A stretch of DNA of 8,317 bases from an uncultured Flavobacteriales bacterium (GTDB lineage Bacteria > Bacteroidota > Bacteroidia > Flavobacteriales_E > Vicingaceae), in contig CAJXRL010000111.1 of the NCBI GenBank assembly GCA_913059105.1, positions 1 through 8,317 on the forward strand, in the 5' to 3' direction. The position numbers and the translations under genes are program-made. Below the pieces are notes generated by a model that searched no databases, had not been told where the DNA came from, and saw only the letters and a list, made by a program, of their open reading frames with translations. This document shows positions 6,413 through 8,317 of this stretch, in pieces (the first letter of the stretch is position 1; every line of letters begins with the position of its first letter).

Positions 6413-7354
6413 TTATTCCTTCAACAGAATTGAACTATCCCCATAACTTAAAAAACGAAAATTGTTATTTAGCGCATAGTCATATACTTTGTGCCAGTCC
6501 TCGCCTATCCAGGCAGAAACCAAGGCTAATAAAGTGCTTTTTGGTTGATGAAAATTGGTAATTAATCCATTAATTGCTTTCCATTCGTAACCTGGCATAA
6601 TAAATAATGCAGAATGAAAATCAACATTTGTTTTCCCGTTTTCATTCAATACGGTCAATAAATACTCGCAAGCATCTTTCCACTTCAACTCTTGCGGCAA
6701 GTGGTAAGCATCATCTTGGGTTACTAAATTTTCGTTTACATTTCCTGAATGTTTCATTTTTACCGCCAACCAATACAAGCTTTCCAAGGAACGAAGACTT
6801 GTTGTGCCCACACAGATAATCTTGTCTTGCTTTGCAGCTAACTGTTCAATGGTTGTTTTTTGAATCACAATGCGTTCTTGATGCATGTCATGATCCACTA
6901 ATCTGTCTGCCTTTACAGAACGAAAAGTTCCTGCACCAACGAACAAGGTCAAATAAGCTAAATCATGTCCATTCTTTTGTAAATCTTTAAGCTGACTATC
7001 TATAAAATGTAAACCTGCAGTTGGGGCAGCAACCGCTCCTTCATTCTTGGCATATACCGTTTGGTAATTTTCTTGGTCGGCTAATTCTATCTCTCGGTTC
7101 AAATAAGGTGGCAAGGGAATCTCTCCAGCCTCATTCATTATCGTTGAAAACTCAACGCCTCCCTCCCATTCAAATTGGATGATTACGTCACTTGCTCTTT
7201 TTTCGACTATGCTTGCTTTTAATACCGTTCCGGCTATTTCCAACTCCAATACTTCGTCTAACTTGAATCGCTTCAAATTACCCACCATGCATTGCCAAAC
7301 ACAGCTACTTGTTGCTATTAATGCTTGTTCAACGGTTTGCTCATAAGGCTCCAA
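6413..7354 (-). CDS. queA: QueA-family tRNA ribosyltransferase-isomerase, N-terminus missing
   Basis: QueA transfers the ribosyl part of S-adenosylmethionine to 7-aminomethyl-7-deazaguanine in the tRNA wobble position, making epoxyqueuosine. About 313 residues remain. Family motifs in order: M-V-G-N-L-K-R, P-L-P-P-Y at about 97-101, A-A-P-T-A-G-L-H-F (positions 108-116), L-F-V-G-A-G-T-F, H-D-M-H-Q-E, V-G-T-T-S-L-R-S-L-E-S, N-F-H-Q-P-K-S-T-L-L and F-R-F-L-S-Y-G-D at the C-terminus. The sequence resembles the longer QueA-like form of Bacteroidota (about 400 residues) more than the 350-residue canonical form, so exact activity is less certain than family. The first open codon is TTG 7354, but homology seems to continue upstream as I-F-C-L-E-P to about 7363 and is then lost at a stop (7375-7373). 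Roughly 80-95 N-terminal residues are absent, replaced by GH1 sequence at the probable chimeric join (7342-7363). Confidence 0.85.
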   Translation of the reverse strand: MEPYEQTVEQALIATSSCVWQCMVGNLKRFKLDEVLELEIAGTVLKASIVEKRASDVIIQFEWEGGVEFSTIMNEAGEIPLPPYLNREIELADQENYQTVYAKNEGAVAAPTAGLHFIDSQLKDLQKNGHDLAYLTLFVGAGTFRSVKADRLVDHDMHQERIVIQKTTIEQLAAKQDKIICVGTTSLRSLESLYWLAVKMKHSGNVNENLVTQDDAYHLPQELKWKDACEYLLTVLNENGKTNVDFHSALFIMPGYEWKAINGLITNFHQPKSTLLALVSAWIGEDWHKVYDYALNNNFRFLSYGDSSILLKE

Positions 7355-8267
7355 GCAAAATATCCGCTTATATTAACTCCTTGGTTGATGGCCTCACTTA
7401 CTGCATTTAAATGTCCTTGAAAATAATCAATTCTATCAGTATCGATCACTTTACCTTCATTGAGGATATCTGGCATAGCGGCGCCGTTTTCGGTGATATA
7501 AACGGGTGGAAGTTTATACTTTTGGTTTAACGATACCAGTAAATCTGTAAATGCTGCAGGACATATTTCCCAACCCATATCAGTTAAAGGTACAGTAGTT
7601 GGAACTTTTTGAACAAATTGTTCTTTCTCGTCATGTTGATATATAGCTCTGCTGTAGTAGTTTATGCCGATGAAATCCAGAGGTTGAGATATGATTTCTA
7701 GATCCTTTTCTATAATATCGGGCTGTATTTCATTTGGCAGGTCTGCTAGTAAATCAGGGTAACTACCATCCATAATTGGTTTTATATACCATTGATTGAA
7801 ATGATCGTCGGCAAGTTGTGCTGCTAAAATATCTTCTTTTTTGTTAGTTAATGGATAGCAAGGGGTAAAATTAAGCACAATTCCATTTAGGCTCTTAGGG
7901 CTGTTTTTCTTTAGCACTTGCAAAGCCAAACCATGGGCCAGTAATAAATGATGTATGGCCTTCTTTCCATATTCTTTACCTACTATACCTGGAGCATGAA
8001 TACCAATTTCGTAACCTAGGTAGCCACTGCAAAAAGGTTCATTGAGTGTTGCATAAGAATGAACACGGTTACCAAAGGCTTTTGTTATTAAATCAGCATA
8101 GTCACGAAAAAGATAAGCAGTTTCGCGATTTAACCAACCACCATTATCTTCAATATGTTGTGGCAAATCCCAGTGATACAAAGTAACAAAAGCTTTGATG
8201 TTTTTATCAGCTAGGCTATCCAGTATTTGTAAGTAAAAATCTACGCCTTGTTGGTTTAATGTACCAT
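7318..8267 (-). CDS. GH1 beta-glucosidase fragment, both ends missing
   Basis: A family-1 glycoside hydrolase, a retaining beta-glucosidase or related enzyme cutting beta-linked sugars from oligosaccharides. Conserved segments: L-Y-H-W-D-L-P-Q near 8181, N-G-G-W-L-N, the acid/base Glu in T-L-N-E-P (GAA at 8040-8038), I-G-I-N-Y-Y, the nucleophile Glu in Y-I-T-E-N-G (GAA at 7491-7489), and G-Y-F-A-W-S-L-M near 7342. Translation continues in frame upstream of the TTG at 8181 to the adapter at 8267 (Q-G-V-D-F-Y-L-Q-I-L-D ... F-V-T-L-Y-H-W), so the N-terminus, roughly 100 residues, is lost at the contig edge. After S-L-M the family expects D-N-F-E-W, but here it reads S-K-P-L-N-K-H and stops. The last 40-50 residues are therefore absent, and the final seven codons are out-of-frame queA sequence. 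About 308 residues are genuine. No export signal can be judged. Confidence 0.88.
7342..7363. other. Probable chimeric junction between GH1 and queA sequences
   Basis: This 22-nt segment fits two genes in two minus-strand frames: Y-F-A-W-S-L-M ending GH1 homology, and I-F-C-L-E-P-Y beginning QueA homology. Just outside it each gene loses its family match: GH1 after ATG 7344-7342, queA upstream of about 7363. A shared segment of this length suits an assembly join on a short k-mer, or template switching, better than a natural fusion. Confidence 0.75.
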
Positions 8268-8317
8268 CTGTCTCTTAAACACATCTCCGAGCCCACGAGA
8301 CAGGCAGAAATCTCGTA
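8268..8317 (-). other. Nextera adapter, i7 index and P7 start (sequencing artefact)
   Basis: Bases 8268-8286 are the reverse complement of the Tn5 mosaic end with one mismatch (A at 8278 where T is expected). Bases 8287-8301 read CCGAGCCCACGAGAC, 8302-8309 read AGGCAGAA (the Nextera i7 index I know as N703), and 8310-8317 read ATCTCGTA, the start of the P7 sequence. This is read-through into library adapter. With bases 1-36 it forms a near-perfect inverted repeat that must not be taken for transposon ends. Confidence 0.98.

Noticed and set aside
7318..8181. A natural GH1-QueA overlapping or fused gene arrangement
   Set aside because: Each protein loses conserved family sequence exactly at the shared 22 nt, and the tail S-K-P-L-N-K-H is just queA read in another frame. 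A chimera explains both truncations at once.
1..8317. Near-perfect 35-bp terminal inverted repeats suggesting a transposon or IS spanning the window
   Set aside because: The repeats are Nextera adapter sequence including index bases. There is no transposase gene and the interior is ordinary chromosomal sequence.

Overview
The window reads as a short metagenomic or draft-genome contig from a Bacteroidota bacterium. Support for this is the AT-rich coding sequence, the weak Shine-Dalgarno signals, and a protein set typical of the phylum: a DUF4407 membrane protein, a DUF1569/DinB-like protein, a DUF1684 protein, and secreted proteins opening with the 'S-T-D-x-G-x-L-x-P-R-M ... R-x-A-I-x-S-P-A-x-G-L-L-V-F-Q' module. 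It is not clean genomic DNA. Bases 1-36 and 8268-8317 are Illumina Nextera adapter, including an i7 index and part of the P7 sequence on the right. Only about 37-8267 is biological.

Left part (37-4149): three paralogous genes for secreted fibre-like proteins of about 250 residues (37-768, 937-1707, 3391-4149). Each has a signal peptide, a Bacteroidota N-terminal module, a short N-V-T-N-rich linker and a C-terminal jelly-roll-like domain of the type seen in phage tail fibres. Copy 1 lacks its 5' end and has an in-frame TGA where its paralogues have a conserved Trp. Copies 1 and 2 are close tandem duplicates and copy 3 is more divergent. Between copies 2 and 3 lie a DUF4407 membrane/coiled-coil gene (1822-2841), preceded by a perfect 18-bp palindrome, and a convergent DUF1569 gene (2838-3296, minus strand). 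The two genes share the sequence TTAA as overlapping stop codons.

Middle part (3391-6398): fibre copy 3, a secreted DUF1684 protein and the Sua5-type threonylcarbamoyl-AMP synthase are co-directional with gaps of only 18 and 23 bp, so they may be one transcription unit. A separate gene for a two-CBS-domain protein follows and ends at a clear intrinsic terminator (6360-6398).

Right part (6413-8267, minus strand): a QueA-family tRNA-modification gene without its N-terminal part is joined to a GH1 beta-glucosidase fragment without its C-terminal end. The join falls in about 22 nt (7342-7363) that makes good sense in both genes in two different frames. This is what a k-mer-overlap misassembly or template-switch chimera looks like. 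The GH1 fragment should not be assumed to neighbour queA, or even to come from the same organism.

I found no CRISPR array, tRNA, rRNA, insertion sequence or complete new defence system. The most interesting biology is the small secreted-fibre family and its association with the DUF4407 protein. The most important practical observations are the adapters, the chimeric join and the nonsense codon. All intergenic gaps are shorter than 300 bp.
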